Positions 7,016-15,385 of a stretch of 64,000 bases of DNA are shown in pieces. This DNA is from Pseudomonas sp. LRP2-20 (GTDB lineage Bacteria; Pseudomonadota; Gammaproteobacteria; Pseudomonadales; Pseudomonadaceae): positions 3,354,001 to 3,418,000 of the forward strand of contig NZ_AP025944.1 in the NCBI RefSeq assembly GCF_024349685.1, given 5' to 3'. A program made the translations under genes and the position numbers. Every line of letters starts with the position of its first letter. Position 1 is the stretch's first letter. The notes below the pieces were generated by a model, which was not told where the DNA came from, did not search any database, and saw nothing but the letters and a program-made list of their open reading frames with translations.

Positions 7016-8461
7016 ATGTTCAAGCTCGCTCCCCTAAGCGCCGCTATCGTCCTGGCCCTGGCCGGCCAGGTCATGGCAGACGACAGCACCTCGAACCAGT
7101 CGCAGACCGGTAACCAGAACATCGCCGAGGTGCAGCAGACGGTTGCGCCGTTCGCCGCGGCCACCCAGACCCAGACCGGCAAGGGCCACAATCACCTGGC
7201 GGTGCAGGAAAACAGCACCAGCACCATCAACCAGACCGCCAGTGGTTCGTATAACGCCGCTTACGGCGAGCAGCTGTTCGAAAATGGCAGCCAGATCACC
7301 CAGCAGGCCGCTGGTTCGTACAACGACGCCTTCGCCAGCCAGTCGGTGGGCGAGAACAACCAGTCGCTGCAGAACCAGCAAGGCAGCGAAAACCGCTCGA
7401 CCGTGTGGCAGGACACCCAGACCAACAGCCAGGCCACCACCACCCAGAGCGGCCAGCGCAACGAAGCCTTCGTCGAGCAGTTGTTCGGCGGCAGCAACAA
7501 CCGCGCCAACATCACCCAGGATGGCCAGGACAACTACGCTGCCTCCGAGCACATCCTGCACAACGACGGCTACGTGCAGATCTACCAGCAAGGCAAGCAG
7601 AACTTCGCCTACGGTGACCAGCGCGACGGCAACGGCGGCACGATTTCCATCGACCAGTACGGCACTGGCAGCTCGGTGGAAGTCTGGCAGGACACCCAGA
7701 CCGGCAGCCACGCCACGGTCAACCAGACCGGCCAGACCAACGAAGGCTACATCGACCAGAGCTTCGGCAAGGACAACGTCGCCAACCTGTATCAGCAAGG
7801 CCAGTCCAACGCCAGCTGGTCGGATCAGTTCGAGACCAACAATTCGAACACCACCGTCTCGCAAAGTGGCAAGAACAACAGCAACTTCAGCTACCAGACC
7901 GGTGACAACCAGAGCCTGACCATCAACAGCAAGGGCACCGGCAACAAGGTCCTGGCCAGCAACTGGAAAGGCGACAAGATGGGTGGCCAGTTCGGCAAGA
8001 ACCAGACCGCCAACATCAACCAGAACGGTACCAACAACAGTGCCAACCTGACCCAGAACGGTGAGTACCAACTGGCCACGCTGAGCCAGAAAGGCACCGG
8101 CAACACCATGGAGACCAAGCAGGCCGACAGCTACAACGAGCTGTACTTCGAGCAGAACGGCACCGACAACAGCCTCATCGCCGACCAGCGCGGCACCGAC
8201 AACTACGCCTTCGGCTCGTCCACCGGCAGTGGCAACAGCATCAACCTGGACCAGTCCGGCTACGCCAACCAGAGCTACACCACTCAGCTGTACGGCAGCG
8301 GCAACAGCGCCACCATCAAGCAGGCTGACAGCGCCAACGTCGCCTACGTGACCCAGGGCGGCAACAACAACGCTGCCATCGTCAACCAGAGCGGCGCCTA
8401 CCAGAGCGCCACCATCAGCCAGATGGGCAACGGCAACACGGCCACCGCTACCCAACGCTAA
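7016..8461 (+). CDS. csgA: CsgA-like major curlin subunit, unusually long
   Basis: A 481-residue protein that starts at 7016, where GGAGG precedes the ATG by 8 nt and a signal peptide ends in QVMA. Almost the whole mature protein is curlin repeats (Gln-x-Gly-x2-Asn with flanking Ala/Ile/Val), about 20 of them, with longer aromatic-containing spacers in the middle (for example NFAYGDQ and YVQIYQQ). Enterobacterial CsgA is about 150 residues with five repeats, so this fibre subunit is roughly three times longer. It is the last gene of the operon and is followed by a terminator. Export should depend on CsgG, encoded convergently at 9390-10241. Confidence 0.9.
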   Translation: MFKLAPLSAAIVLALAGQVMADDSTSNQSQTGNQNIAEVQQTVAPFAAATQTQTGKGHNHLAVQENSTSTINQTASGSYNAAYGEQLFENGSQITQQAAGSYNDAFASQSVGENNQSLQNQQGSENRSTVWQDTQTNSQATTTQSGQRNEAFVEQLFGGSNNRANITQDGQDNYAASEHILHNDGYVQIYQQGKQNFAYGDQRDGNGGTISIDQYGTGSSVEVWQDTQTGSHATVNQTGQTNEGYIDQSFGKDNVANLYQQGQSNASWSDQFETNNSNTTVSQSGKNNSNFSYQTGDNQSLTINSKGTGNKVLASNWKGDKMGGQFGKNQTANINQNGTNNSANLTQNGEYQLATLSQKGTGNTMETKQADSYNELYFEQNGTDNSLIADQRGTDNYAFGSSTGSGNSINLDQSGYANQSYTTQLYGSGNSATIKQADSANVAYVTQGGNNNAAIVNQSGAYQSATISQMGNGNTATATQR

Positions 8462-8476
8462 CCGGCTCCCCCCTTG

Positions 8477-8516
8477 AACCGCGGCGTCTCCTCTCCCTGG
8501 CGTCGCGGTTCCTTTT
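8477..8516 (+). terminator. Rho-independent terminator of the curli operon
   Basis: The stem AACCGCG (8477-8483) pairs with CGCGGTT (8504-8510) and is followed by CCTTTTT. It starts 16 bp after the csgA stop codon. Confidence 0.85.
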
Positions 8517-8622
8517 TATCTCCCTCCTGCTAGCCTGACATCGACGCCAAGCCTTGCCCGGCTCCCACAATGACCGTGCTCGCCTTACAATGCATGACAT
8601 CTCCACATCACGCTGTTGCCCC

Positions 8623-9267
8623 ATGATCCAGTCCGACCTCGACCTGTTCGGCCCCCAGCCGCAACGCCTGGCCAGCCACACCGTGCTGCTGCCAGGCTTC
8701 GCCGTGGCCGGCATCGAGCCACTGCTCGACGCCCTGCGCCCGGTACTGCTCGCCGCGCCGTTCCGGCACATGCAGACACCGGGCGGCCTGAACATGGCGG
8801 TGGCGTTGACCAACTGCGGCTCGCTGGGCTGGGTCAGTGATGCCAAGGGCTATCGCTACAGCCCCACCGACCCGGTCAGCGGCCAACCCTGGCCAGCCCT
8901 GCCCCAGGTCCTGCTCGAGCTGGCGGGCCGCGCAGCAGCGGCGGCTGGTTTCGAGGGATTCGTGCCGGATGCCTGCCTGGTCAACCATTACCTGCCCGGC
9001 ACCCGCCTGAGCCTGCACCAGGACCGCGACGAGCAGGACTTCGACCAGCCGATCGTGTCGGTTTCACTGGGGTTGCCGGCGGTGTTTCTGCTGGGAGGGT
9101 TGCAGCGGTCGGACCGGACTCAGCGCGTTCCGTTGAGCCATGGGGATGTGCTGGTGTGGGGTGGTGAAGACAGGCTGCGCTTTCATGGGGTGTTGCCGAT
9201 CAAGCCGGGTGTGCATCCACGAATGGGCGAGCGGCGGATCAACCTGACCCTGCGTAAGGCAGGCTGA
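8623..9267 (+). CDS. alkB: AlkB DNA/RNA oxidative demethylase
   Basis: A 214-residue Fe(II)/2-oxoglutarate dioxygenase that removes alkyl groups from 1-methyladenine and 3-methylcytosine. The TPGG-x-NMAVALTNCG, YSPTDPVSG-x-PWPALP and LHQDRDE segments match E. coli AlkB. Iron ligands are the His and Asp of LHQDRDE and the His of RLRFHGV; the 2-oxoglutarate-binding Arg lies in ERRINLTLR. The ATG at 8623 gives the usual family length; an in-frame ATG at 8591 would add 10 residues. It stands alone between the curli operon and csgG. Confidence 0.96.
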   Translation: MIQSDLDLFGPQPQRLASHTVLLPGFAVAGIEPLLDALRPVLLAAPFRHMQTPGGLNMAVALTNCGSLGWVSDAKGYRYSPTDPVSGQPWPALPQVLLELAGRAAAAAGFEGFVPDACLVNHYLPGTRLSLHQDRDEQDFDQPIVSVSLGLPAVFLLGGLQRSDRTQRVPLSHGDVLVWGGEDRLRFHGVLPIKPGVHPRMGERRINLTLRKAG

Positions 9268-9284
9268 GCTGCGCTCTCAGTTCC

Positions 9285-9377
9285 GGCCCTTTCGCGGGCA
9301 AGCCCGCTCCCACAGGTACATCACTTCATCGAGGACAGTGACATACCTGTGAGAGCGGGCTTGCCCGCGAAAGGGCC
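9285..9377. repeat. REPIN (paired REP palindromes) between alkB and csgG
   Basis: GGCCCTTTCGCGGGCAAGCC at the left is repeated inverted at the right, ending GCGAAAGGGCC, around a ~45-bp spacer. This is the common Pseudomonas REP doublet. It separates convergent genes and may help end transcription. Confidence 0.85.
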
Positions 9378-9389
9378 AGTGCAGGTTGA

Positions 9390-10241
9390 TCACTGCGGCT
9401 GGTTCTGGCTCAGGAACTTGTCCACCTCAGCCTTGCCCTCCCCCGGATCCCCCGCCACCTGCCAGAGCCGCCGTTCGATCCCCTGGGCCAGCAGATGCCC
9501 CACCGCAGCCTCGATCGCCGACAGCACACACAGCTGCGCCGGTTCGTTGGTGGTGTAGCCCACCTCGGCTTCCAGCAACTTCTTGAACTCGATGAACTTG
9601 AACACCCCGGCATTGCGGCCGATCGAGTAGATGGTCTTGCTGGTCATCACGTTGGCCAGCACCTGCCCGGTGCGTACGTCCACCGCGCGCAGGTTGACCG
9701 TGACCTGGTCGACCCGGTACTCGCGGGAGATATCGACGCCGAGGTAACGGGCGCCCTCGCCGCCACTGCGCACGTTGGTGTCATAGGCGATGATGCCGCC
9801 TTCAAGCATCAGGTTGGCGGCCTGCAGCGGTGGCAGCTCGCTCATGATGTTCTCGGGCACGTCAGGCTTTTTCTGCGAAGCACGGATGATCTTGCGTTCG
9901 GTCAGCAGGTTCTGCAGGCCCTCGCGCTCCAGCACCACGAACCAGCCGCTGGCATTCAGGGCATCCATCAGCATGCTCGCCGCGCCTTGGGTGACGCTGG
10001 TGGAGAACGAGCTGGCCGGGGTCGGCTTGTACTGCCCGGTCTGGTCGCGGAAGCCATACACCACGGCCATCAAGCGGCCTTTCGGGCGCGGCATGTTGAT
10101 CAGGTCGTAGTAGGTCGAAGCCCGTGGCGTCAGGGTCGGGGTTTCCGTGTCCTGTTCGGCCGGCATCGGCTCGCGCAGGCCGCAGCCGTGCAGGCCGGCA
10201 AGCGAGGCGACAATCAGTAAAGTGCTCAGCAGACGTTTCAT
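9390..10241 (-). CDS. csgG: CsgG curli secretion channel lipoprotein
   Basis: A 283-residue outer-membrane lipoprotein with lipobox LAGLHGC near residue 20. It shows family segments YYDLINMPRPKGR, VYGFRDQTGQYK, SGWFVVLEREGLQNLLTERK and GVDISREYRVDQVTVNLRAVD. CsgG forms the nonameric pore through which curlins leave the cell. It is the last gene of the long minus-strand operon beginning at 18955, 34 bp after csgF. It is separated from its substrate genes by alkB and a REPIN, and is transcribed towards them. Confidence 0.96.
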   Translation of the reverse strand: MKRLLSTLLIVASLAGLHGCGLREPMPAEQDTETPTLTPRASTYYDLINMPRPKGRLMAVVYGFRDQTGQYKPTPASSFSTSVTQGAASMLMDALNASGWFVVLEREGLQNLLTERKIIRASQKKPDVPENIMSELPPLQAANLMLEGGIIAYDTNVRSGGEGARYLGVDISREYRVDQVTVNLRAVDVRTGQVLANVMTSKTIYSIGRNAGVFKFIEFKKLLEAEVGYTTNEPAQLCVLSAIEAAVGHLLAQGIERRLWQVAGDPGEGKAEVDKFLSQNQPQ

Positions 10242-10275
10242 GGTGCTCTCTCCCCAGCTAAACGGCCAGTCCCTC

Positions 10276-10689
10276 TCAGGGGTTCAGGCCACTGACCTCA
10301 ATGAGCGAAGTTTCTCCTGTGGCGCGGTCGGTGACCTTGATGCTCAAGGCACCGGAGTCATCGATGACATCGATCAGGAATGCGTCGGTGGCCATGCTGC
10401 CGGTCTTGCCGTTGCTGATGTTGTCCATCAGCTGCGACAACATCCGCGACTCCAGCTGGTTGCTGAAGCGCTCCAGGGCCGAGGTGCCCGTGATCGACGA
10501 AGTGCGGTCCTTGAGGTCCGGGTCGTCGTAGTCGTTCTGTGCCTGGGCGTTGTTCAGCAACCAGGTGCCATTCAACGGGTTGCCGCCAAACGCCGGGTTG
10601 ACCGGGGTGTACACCAGCTCGGTGGCCTGGGCGGTGCAGGCACCGAGCAGCAGGCCAGCCGCCAGGCAACGGGGTATGCAAGTGTTCAT
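10276..10689 (-). CDS. csgF: CsgF curli assembly factor
   Basis: A 137-residue secreted protein with a signal peptide ending AQA. The mature N-terminus contains ELVYTPVNPAFGGNPLNG, the segment that in known CsgF inserts into the CsgG pore. NDYDDPD and a beta-strand C-terminus follow as in the family. Known role: couples CsgG to CsgB at the cell surface. Its start overlaps the csgE stop by 4 bp, which indicates translational coupling. Confidence 0.96.
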   Translation of the reverse strand: MNTCIPRCLAAGLLLGACTAQATELVYTPVNPAFGGNPLNGTWLLNNAQAQNDYDDPDLKDRTSSITGTSALERFSNQLESRMLSQLMDNISNGKTGSMATDAFLIDVIDDSGALSIKVTDRATGETSLIEVSGLNP

Positions 10690-11087
10690 AGCTCATCCCT
10701 CTCCAGATCAGTGGTGTCCTGCAGCAGACGTTGCAGCTTGCGCTGAATGACTTCCTGCTTGACCAGGTCGGCGGCCATCACGGCCTCTTCTTTTAATTGG
10801 GTGACGTTCGGTGGCAGAAAGCGCCGGTACAGCACGTCGCGGTCGAACTCAACGGTCACCAGGCTGCCCCAGCGGGCATCCGGGCGCTCGCGCACCACCA
10901 GGTTGAAATCCAGGCGGCTGGTGGCGCGCAGGCGGTCGGCGAAGTAGTAGTAAAAGTCGTGGCCGATGTGCGAGATGGTGTTGTCGACAATGAAGCCCTT
11001 CATCTCGTCTTCGGCGTCGGCCATGGCCGCGCCCGGCCACGCGGCTGCCAGCAGCAGGCACAGGTACAGGGCCTGCAGGCGTTTCAT
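10686..11087 (-). CDS. csgE: CsgE curli secretion specificity factor
   Basis: A 133-residue secreted protein with a signal peptide ending AAMA. Family features are EMKGFIVDNTISHIGHDFYY, the LVVRERPDARWGS segment and a C-terminal helix. Known CsgE caps the periplasmic side of CsgG and brings in CsgA. The ATG at 11087-11085 overlaps the stop of the upstream pseudopilin gene (ATGA), so the curli-export genes are directly coupled to the type II-like genes before them. Confidence 0.94.
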   Translation of the reverse strand: MKRLQALYLCLLLAAAWPGAAMADAEDEMKGFIVDNTISHIGHDFYYYFADRLRATSRLDFNLVVRERPDARWGSLVTVEFDRDVLYRRFLPPNVTQLKEEAVMAADLVKQEVIQRKLQRLLQDTTDLERDEL

Positions 11088-11611
11088 GGCGTGTCTCCCG
11101 GGCCGGCATGGGTGCGGGCACCGCCGGCGCTTTCGTTGAAGGCCTGCTCGGCGACGAACTGCCAGTCGCTGTAATGCTCCAGGCCCTCGAAACCGGAGAA
11201 CTGCATCTCGAAGCCGCTGCGCTTGAACGGGGTGGCGTCGGAGCGGCTGTGCACGCCGGTGATGCGGCCATCGATCGCGCGCAGCAGGCCCCAGTCGTCG
11301 CTGTTGGTGATCGGGTCCGGGTACAGCCGGCGGATGTGCCGCTTGGCCTGCGGGAAGCGGTTGTCCTCGAGCAGGTCGGCCAGCTCCTTGGGGTACTGGG
11401 CCAGGCCCGGCGAGGCGCGATAGTAGCTGCGCAGGGCCTGGGCATACTGGCCACCGACCCACAGCAGCTCGCGCTCGTGCTCACGCTGGGCAACGCTCGA
11501 CCATACCGTGCCGGTGGCGGCCAGGGCCACGCTGCTGATCGCGATCAGCAGCAGCACGCCCAGGTAGGTGAAGCCGGCGCTGGCCTTACCATTCCGCGAA
11601 GAGGCTGCCAT
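11084..11611 (-). CDS. Pseudopilin-like protein without Glu5
   Basis: A 175-residue protein with a type IV pilin-like N-terminus, AGFTYLGVLLLIAISSVAL, and then a globular part containing YPKELADLLEDNRFP and LYPDPITNSDDWG. The usual Glu at position +5 after the cleavage Gly is absent (TYLG instead of TLIE). Among type II pseudopilins this is seen in the tip subunit GspK, although this protein is smaller than GspK. I placed the start at the ATG at 11611, 14 residues before the leader Gly. It overlaps the previous pseudopilin gene by 26 bp. Confidence 0.82.
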   Translation of the reverse strand: MAASSRNGKASAGFTYLGVLLLIAISSVALAATGTVWSSVAQREHERELLWVGGQYAQALRSYYRASPGLAQYPKELADLLEDNRFPQAKRHIRRLYPDPITNSDDWGLLRAIDGRITGVHSRSDATPFKRSGFEMQFSGFEGLEHYSDWQFVAEQAFNESAGGARTHAGPGDTP

Positions 11612-11966
11612 CACGCGCCCTCCCTGTGGCACCGCTCTTGATATCGGCAACGCCGCCGGCCACGCCTTCGGGCGGTGGCAGCAGCTGCCAGGCATCGCTG
11701 CGCTCGGTGATCGGGTCGACCGGGGTATTGCGCAGGTAGCGCTGTTCCACCAGTTGCTCCAGCGAGTCCGGGTAGTGGCCGGTGTCGCCGTAGTAATGGT
11801 CCAGGGCCTCGCGCAGCACCGCCAGGCTCTGGCGCAAGGTGGCCTCGCGGGAGCTTTCCAGGCTGTTGAAGTAGCGCGGCATGGCGATGGTCATCAGCGT
11901 GGCGATGATCGCCATCACCACCAGCAGTTCGATCAGGGTGAAGCCTCGGCTGCGTTTCATGGCCAT
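11586..11966 (-). CDS. GspG/GspH-type pseudopilin
   Basis: A protein of about 126 residues with a classic prepilin leader, MKRSRG then FTLIELLVVMAIIATLMTIA, including Glu5. The globular part contains HYYGDTGHYPDSLEQLVEQRYL and TPVDPITERSDAW, as in the major pseudopilin group. Starts at 11966 or 11960 are both possible; the former makes a TGATG overlap with the upstream gene. It needs a prepilin peptidase, which is not encoded in the window. Confidence 0.88.
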   Translation of the reverse strand: MAMKRSRGFTLIELLVVMAIIATLMTIAMPRYFNSLESSREATLRQSLAVLREALDHYYGDTGHYPDSLEQLVEQRYLRNTPVDPITERSDAWQLLPPPEGVAGGVADIKSGATGRARDGSLFAEW

Positions 11967-12439
11967 CACCATTGCCCGTAAGGGATGTTGTTGAGGCCCT
12001 TGCCGCGGGCCTTGGAATACACGTCGAAGACGTCTTCGCCTTCACGCGGGTTGTCCGGGCTGCTGGCGTACGCACGCAGGCCCCAGCCGCCGCCATCCTG
12101 GTTCTTGGCCGCCACCAGCGGGTCGTGCGGGATGCGCCGCAGGAAGTAGAACTTGGCGCCCTTGGCACTGCGCACATCGCGCACGCCATCGACCAGCACC
12201 TGCAGGTTCGGCGGATAGCCGCTGGCGTCCAGGCGCTTTTCGATGAAACCGGCGTCGAAGGCGCGCTTGTAGGCGTCGATGGCGTCGCGGATCTGGTACA
12301 GCGCCTCGCGCAGTTGCTGCTCCTTGCCACGGCGCACCACCGTTTCGGTCAGGGGTGCGGCCATGGTCGCGAGCATCCCGAGCAGGGCCAGGGTCAGCAC
12401 CACCTCGATCAGGCTGAAACCCTGCTGGCGGCGTTTCAT
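11966..12439 (-). CDS. GspG-like pseudopilin
   Basis: A 157-residue prepilin-type protein: MKRRQQG, then FSLIEVVLTLALLGMLATMA with Glu5. The C-terminal half carries SGYPPNLQVLVDGV, LRRIPHDPL and WGLRAYAS segments found in GspG-like pseudopilins. The first of three pseudopilins in this operon. The start codon overlaps the secretin stop codon (ATGA). Whether it or the next pseudopilin is the major subunit cannot be told from sequence. Confidence 0.88.
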   Translation of the reverse strand: MKRRQQGFSLIEVVLTLALLGMLATMAAPLTETVVRRGKEQQLREALYQIRDAIDAYKRAFDAGFIEKRLDASGYPPNLQVLVDGVRDVRSAKGAKFYFLRRIPHDPLVAAKNQDGGGWGLRAYASSPDNPREGEDVFDVYSKARGKGLNNIPYGQW

Positions 12440-14316
12440 GGCCGTGGGCTCACGGTCACTGGCGCTGGCGCAGTGGCCACCTGGCTCTGCACCACCGGCG
12501 CGCTGTCCTGGCTGTCGCTCGGCACGTCGCCTGGTACGTCACGCGGTGGCAGCGGCATGGCCTGGCGCACCTGCATGCTCGACTCGGTGCCGGTGCCGAA
12601 TTCCATGTCCGACGGGCTCTGGTACGGCAGGTTGCGAACGATCCGCGGGGTGATCGCCAGCACCAGCTCGGACTTGCTCATGTCGTCCTTGTTGCTGCCG
12701 AACAACCGCCCCAGGCCAGGAATGTCGCCAAGGCCAGGGATCTTGTTGCCGCTGGCGTTGTGGTCGTTGCGCACCAGGCCGGCCAGCACCTGGGTTTCGC
12801 CATCGTGCAGGCGCAGGCTGGTCTGCGCGTTGCGGGTGTCGACCTGAACCGGGATGGTGCCCTGGCGAGTGGCCTCCAGCGGGGTGGCGTTACTCACTTC
12901 CAGGGCAATCTTGATTGCCACTTCGTTGTTCAGGTGCACGGTGGGCTGTACTTCAAGTTTGAGACCAACGTCCAGGTAGGTGACGCTTTCGGTAATCACC
13001 GGGCCCTGGGTAGACGGCACCGAGGTGGCACTGATGATCGGCACCCGCTGGCCGATGTGGATGCGCGCCTGCTCACGGTTGCTGACGCGGATCACCGGGC
13101 TGGCCAGGGTGTTGACGTCCTTGTCCTGGGCGTTGATCTTGGCCTGGGGAGCTGGCGAGATGCTGATGCGGCTGGAGTTGATACCGCGCAGCTGGTCCAG
13201 CACGCTGACCGGGTTGCCGTCGTTGGTCAGCACGCCGAAGGTGTTCGGCCATTGCAGGCCGAGGTCGAGGATGCGCGAGGTGGCGACTTCCATCACCTCC
13301 ACTTCCAGCACCACTTCGGGGTTGGACTGGTCCTGCGATTGCAGCAGCTTCTCGGCCATGCGCACGGCGTCGGGAGTGTCGCGCATGGTCAGGGTATTGA
13401 GGCGCTCGTCGACGAACACGTCACGGGTCTTGAGCATGGTCTTGACCATGTTCAGCGCGGTGTTGGCGTCAATGCTGGTCAGGTAGAAGGTGCGCATGAC
13501 CAGTTCCTGGTAGTCCTTGGTCTTCTGCGGCGAATCGGGGTAGATCAGCAAGGTGTTGTCGTTGACGATCTTCTGGCGCAGCTGGTTCTGCTCCAGCAGC
13601 AGCGCCACGGCATCCTCGATGCGCACGTCGCGCACGAAGATGGTGGCTTTCATGTCCGGGCGCAGGTCCTTGTCGAAGATGAAGTTGATACCGGCAACCT
13701 GCGACAGCACCTCGAAGATGGTCTTCAGGCCCGCGTCGCGGAACTCCAGGGTTACCGGGCGCTCCAGCTTGCTGCGCAGTTGCGGGAACGGCTGCGCGGT
13801 GCGGGCCTGGACGTTCTCGATATCGGTGCGCAGCGCGATGCCTTTCTGGTTCTGCGGGTCCAGGCGCAGCACTTCGCGCATATAGCGTTCGGCACCGAAC
13901 AGGTCGCCCTGGCGCAGCGCGGCCTGGCCCAGCGCCACGCGCTCGTCGAGGGTGCGGATCAGCTCCAGCTGGCGGATGCCTTCCTGGGCGCGGCGGTTGG
14001 TGGGTTCGATGGTCAGCACCCGGCCATAGCCCATGCGGGCGCTGGTGAAGTCGTGGCGAATGCGGTCGGCATCGGCCTGGCTGATCAGCGCCTCCACCGC
14101 CGCCTGGCGCCCGTGGGCCAGGGCGATGTTCAGCTCGGTGTCGCGCGGGTTATCGCGCAGGGCTTCTTCCAGGCGGGCGATGCCGGCCTCGTACTGGCCT
14201 TCCTTCATCAGCTCGGCGCTGTCCTGGCGCACCGCGCTGGAGCCGCAGCCGGCAATGGCCACGCACAGCGCCAGAAGCATGAACGGAGCAGGCTTGCACT
14301 TCTTCGACGACATCAT
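12436..14316 (-). CDS. GspD/MshL-type secretin lipoprotein with TPR-like N-terminus
   Basis: A 626-residue outer-membrane channel. The N-terminus has a lipobox (CVAIAGC, Cys about residue 24) and TPR-like helices to about residue 165. Next come an STN/N0 domain (VTLEFRDAGLKTIFEVLSQ, about 185-250), an N1-like domain, and the secretin domain (about 330-560), with VPIISATSV, TYLDVGLKLEVQP and KIPGLGDIPGLGRLFG. The Pro-rich tail after about 565 is not conserved. The organisation resembles MshL/PilQ-type secretins more than the classical Xcp/Gsp D protein. GGGAG precedes the start and the gene overlaps the one before it by 4 bp. Confidence 0.94.
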   Translation of the reverse strand: MMSSKKCKPAPFMLLALCVAIAGCGSSAVRQDSAELMKEGQYEAGIARLEEALRDNPRDTELNIALAHGRQAAVEALISQADADRIRHDFTSARMGYGRVLTIEPTNRRAQEGIRQLELIRTLDERVALGQAALRQGDLFGAERYMREVLRLDPQNQKGIALRTDIENVQARTAQPFPQLRSKLERPVTLEFRDAGLKTIFEVLSQVAGINFIFDKDLRPDMKATIFVRDVRIEDAVALLLEQNQLRQKIVNDNTLLIYPDSPQKTKDYQELVMRTFYLTSIDANTALNMVKTMLKTRDVFVDERLNTLTMRDTPDAVRMAEKLLQSQDQSNPEVVLEVEVMEVATSRILDLGLQWPNTFGVLTNDGNPVSVLDQLRGINSSRISISPAPQAKINAQDKDVNTLASPVIRVSNREQARIHIGQRVPIISATSVPSTQGPVITESVTYLDVGLKLEVQPTVHLNNEVAIKIALEVSNATPLEATRQGTIPVQVDTRNAQTSLRLHDGETQVLAGLVRNDHNASGNKIPGLGDIPGLGRLFGSNKDDMSKSELVLAITPRIVRNLPYQSPSDMEFGTGTESSMQVRQAMPLPPRDVPGDVPSDSQDSAPVVQSQVATAPAPVTVSPRP

Positions 14317-14822
14317 GGTGCGCTCCCTACAGACAAGGTCTGTGACTGATGCAAAGGCAGATAAACCAGGTCCAGCTCATTGGCCGAGACTCTGTCGAGG
14401 CGGTAGGTACTGTCGATCACGTCGCCCTTGCGCACGACGTAGAGTTTTTCCCCGCTCTGCAGGAAGATCTGCAGGTCGTCGCGGTCGCCCATGCGGCCGA
14501 CGAACTGGAACGGCAGCGCCGGGGCGGTGGGGGCTGCGGCTACGACGGGCGCGGCAGCTATGGGTTGTTCGGTGACGGTGGCCAGGGTTTGTGGCTTGGT
14601 CCATTGCTGGGCTGGGAACAGGTCTTTGGAGGCCTGCTCCGGCCTCTTCGCGGGCTCGCCCGCTCCCACAAGTTCTGTAGGCGACGCCGCCCCTGTGGGA
14701 GCGGGCTTGCCCGCGAAAGGCACGACGCTGTCTTCCTGGTTGAACCAGTGTCCAGGCGCCCACGCCAATGCGGCGCTTATACCGAGGAACCCGACCCACA
14801 TCACTGCACGTTGTGTGTTCAT
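14313..14822 (-). CDS. PilP/MshK/GspC-like periplasmic pilot protein containing a translated REPIN
   Basis: A 169-residue protein: one N-terminal membrane segment (about residues 8-24), a low-complexity linker, and a C-terminal small beta domain (FQFVGRMGDRDDLQIFLQSG, then LYVVRKGDVI) of the PilP/GspC homology-region type that links inner-membrane proteins to the secretin. Residues about 35-61 are encoded by a REP palindrome pair (14641-14720) read in frame. The ATG at 14822 overlaps the stop of the upstream gene (TGATG). Function is inferred from domain and position between PilO-like and secretin genes. Confidence 0.84.
   Translation of the reverse strand: MNTQRAVMWVGFLGISAALAWAPGHWFNQEDSVVPFAGKPAPTGAASPTELVGAGEPAKRPEQASKDLFPAQQWTKPQTLATVTEQPIAAAPVVAAAPTAPALPFQFVGRMGDRDDLQIFLQSGEKLYVVRKGDVIDSTYRLDRVSANELDLVYLPLHQSQTLSVGSAP
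14641..14720. repeat. REPIN inside a coding sequence
   Basis: GGCCTCTTCGCGGGCTCGCC at the left and GCGGGCTTGCCCGCGAAAGG at the right are inverted REP units around CTCCCACA...TGTGGGAG arms. The 80-bp element keeps the reading frame of the PilP-like gene and adds a Pro/Ala/Gly-rich linker. REP doublets are normally intergenic. Confidence 0.88.
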
Positions 14823-15385
14823 CACGACCTCGACAGGTAGAGGGTCAGGCGTACCCGGCCGCTGAGTTCGGTGTCGCCAATGGTTTTGCGTTGCAGCTCG
14901 AGGTCTTCCAGCACCAGGGTCGGCAGCTGGCCGATCAGGCCACGCAGGAAGCCGCGGATCTGCGGGTAGCTGCCGCGCACGGGCAGGATGATCTGGTAGC
15001 GCGACAGCTGGGTCTTCGGATCGACGCCCAGGGCGTATTCGCCGCGGGCCAGGCTGATGTGCTCGGCACTGGCCAGGTGATACAGGCGCTCGATCAGCTC
15101 GCTCGCTTCAGGCTGCCCCGGCAGTTGCTGGCGCAGGCTGTCCAGCGCCTGCTGCTCGGGTTTGACGGCAATCTTCAGCTCGCCGCGCTTGACCCGTTCA
15201 ACCTGCACGCTGGCATCCGCTTCGCTGGCGCGCAGCTCGCGCACGGCTTGCCACTGCGGCACTACGCCAGCCAGGGCGATGCCGACGGCAAGCACGGCGA
15301 CTGCGGCGGCGCCCAGGCCAACCGGGCCGATGCGGCGCAGGCGCTCCTGGAGGACAAGGCGGTTCACAGCATCAGGGACGCGCAT
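14822..15385 (-). CDS. PilO/GspM-like inner-membrane assembly protein
   Basis: A 187-residue bitopic protein: short cytoplasmic N-terminus, a membrane segment (about residues 20-40, GLGAAAVAVLAVGIALAGVV), a coiled-coil stretch, and a periplasmic ferredoxin-like fold with LIERLYHLASAEHISL, RYQIILPVRGSYPQIRGFL and LPTLVLEDLELQRK segments typical of PilO. I chose the ATG at 15385. It overlaps the end of the PilN-like gene by 14 bp. It probably dimerises with the PilN-like protein. Confidence 0.86.
   Translation of the reverse strand: MRVPDAVNRLVLQERLRRIGPVGLGAAAVAVLAVGIALAGVVPQWQAVRELRASEADASVQVERVKRGELKIAVKPEQQALDSLRQQLPGQPEASELIERLYHLASAEHISLARGEYALGVDPKTQLSRYQIILPVRGSYPQIRGFLRGLIGQLPTLVLEDLELQRKTIGDTELSGRVRLTLYLSRS

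Noticed and set aside
7100..8460. Short regular repeats in csgA considered as a possible CRISPR or tandem DNA array
   Set aside because: The periodicity is in the protein (Gln-x-Gly-x2-Asn curlin repeats), with variable DNA and no spacer-repeat structure.
9285..9377. REPIN palindromes considered as attachment sites or small RNA genes
   Set aside because: Similar palindrome pairs recur at 14641, 41702 and 61111 with the same REP arms, so they are a dispersed repeat family and not integration scars.
12760..14349. 529-codon plus-strand frame opposite the secretin gene
   Set aside because: It is an antisense shadow of a secretin with strong family motifs, and its composition is typical of spurious high-GC frames.
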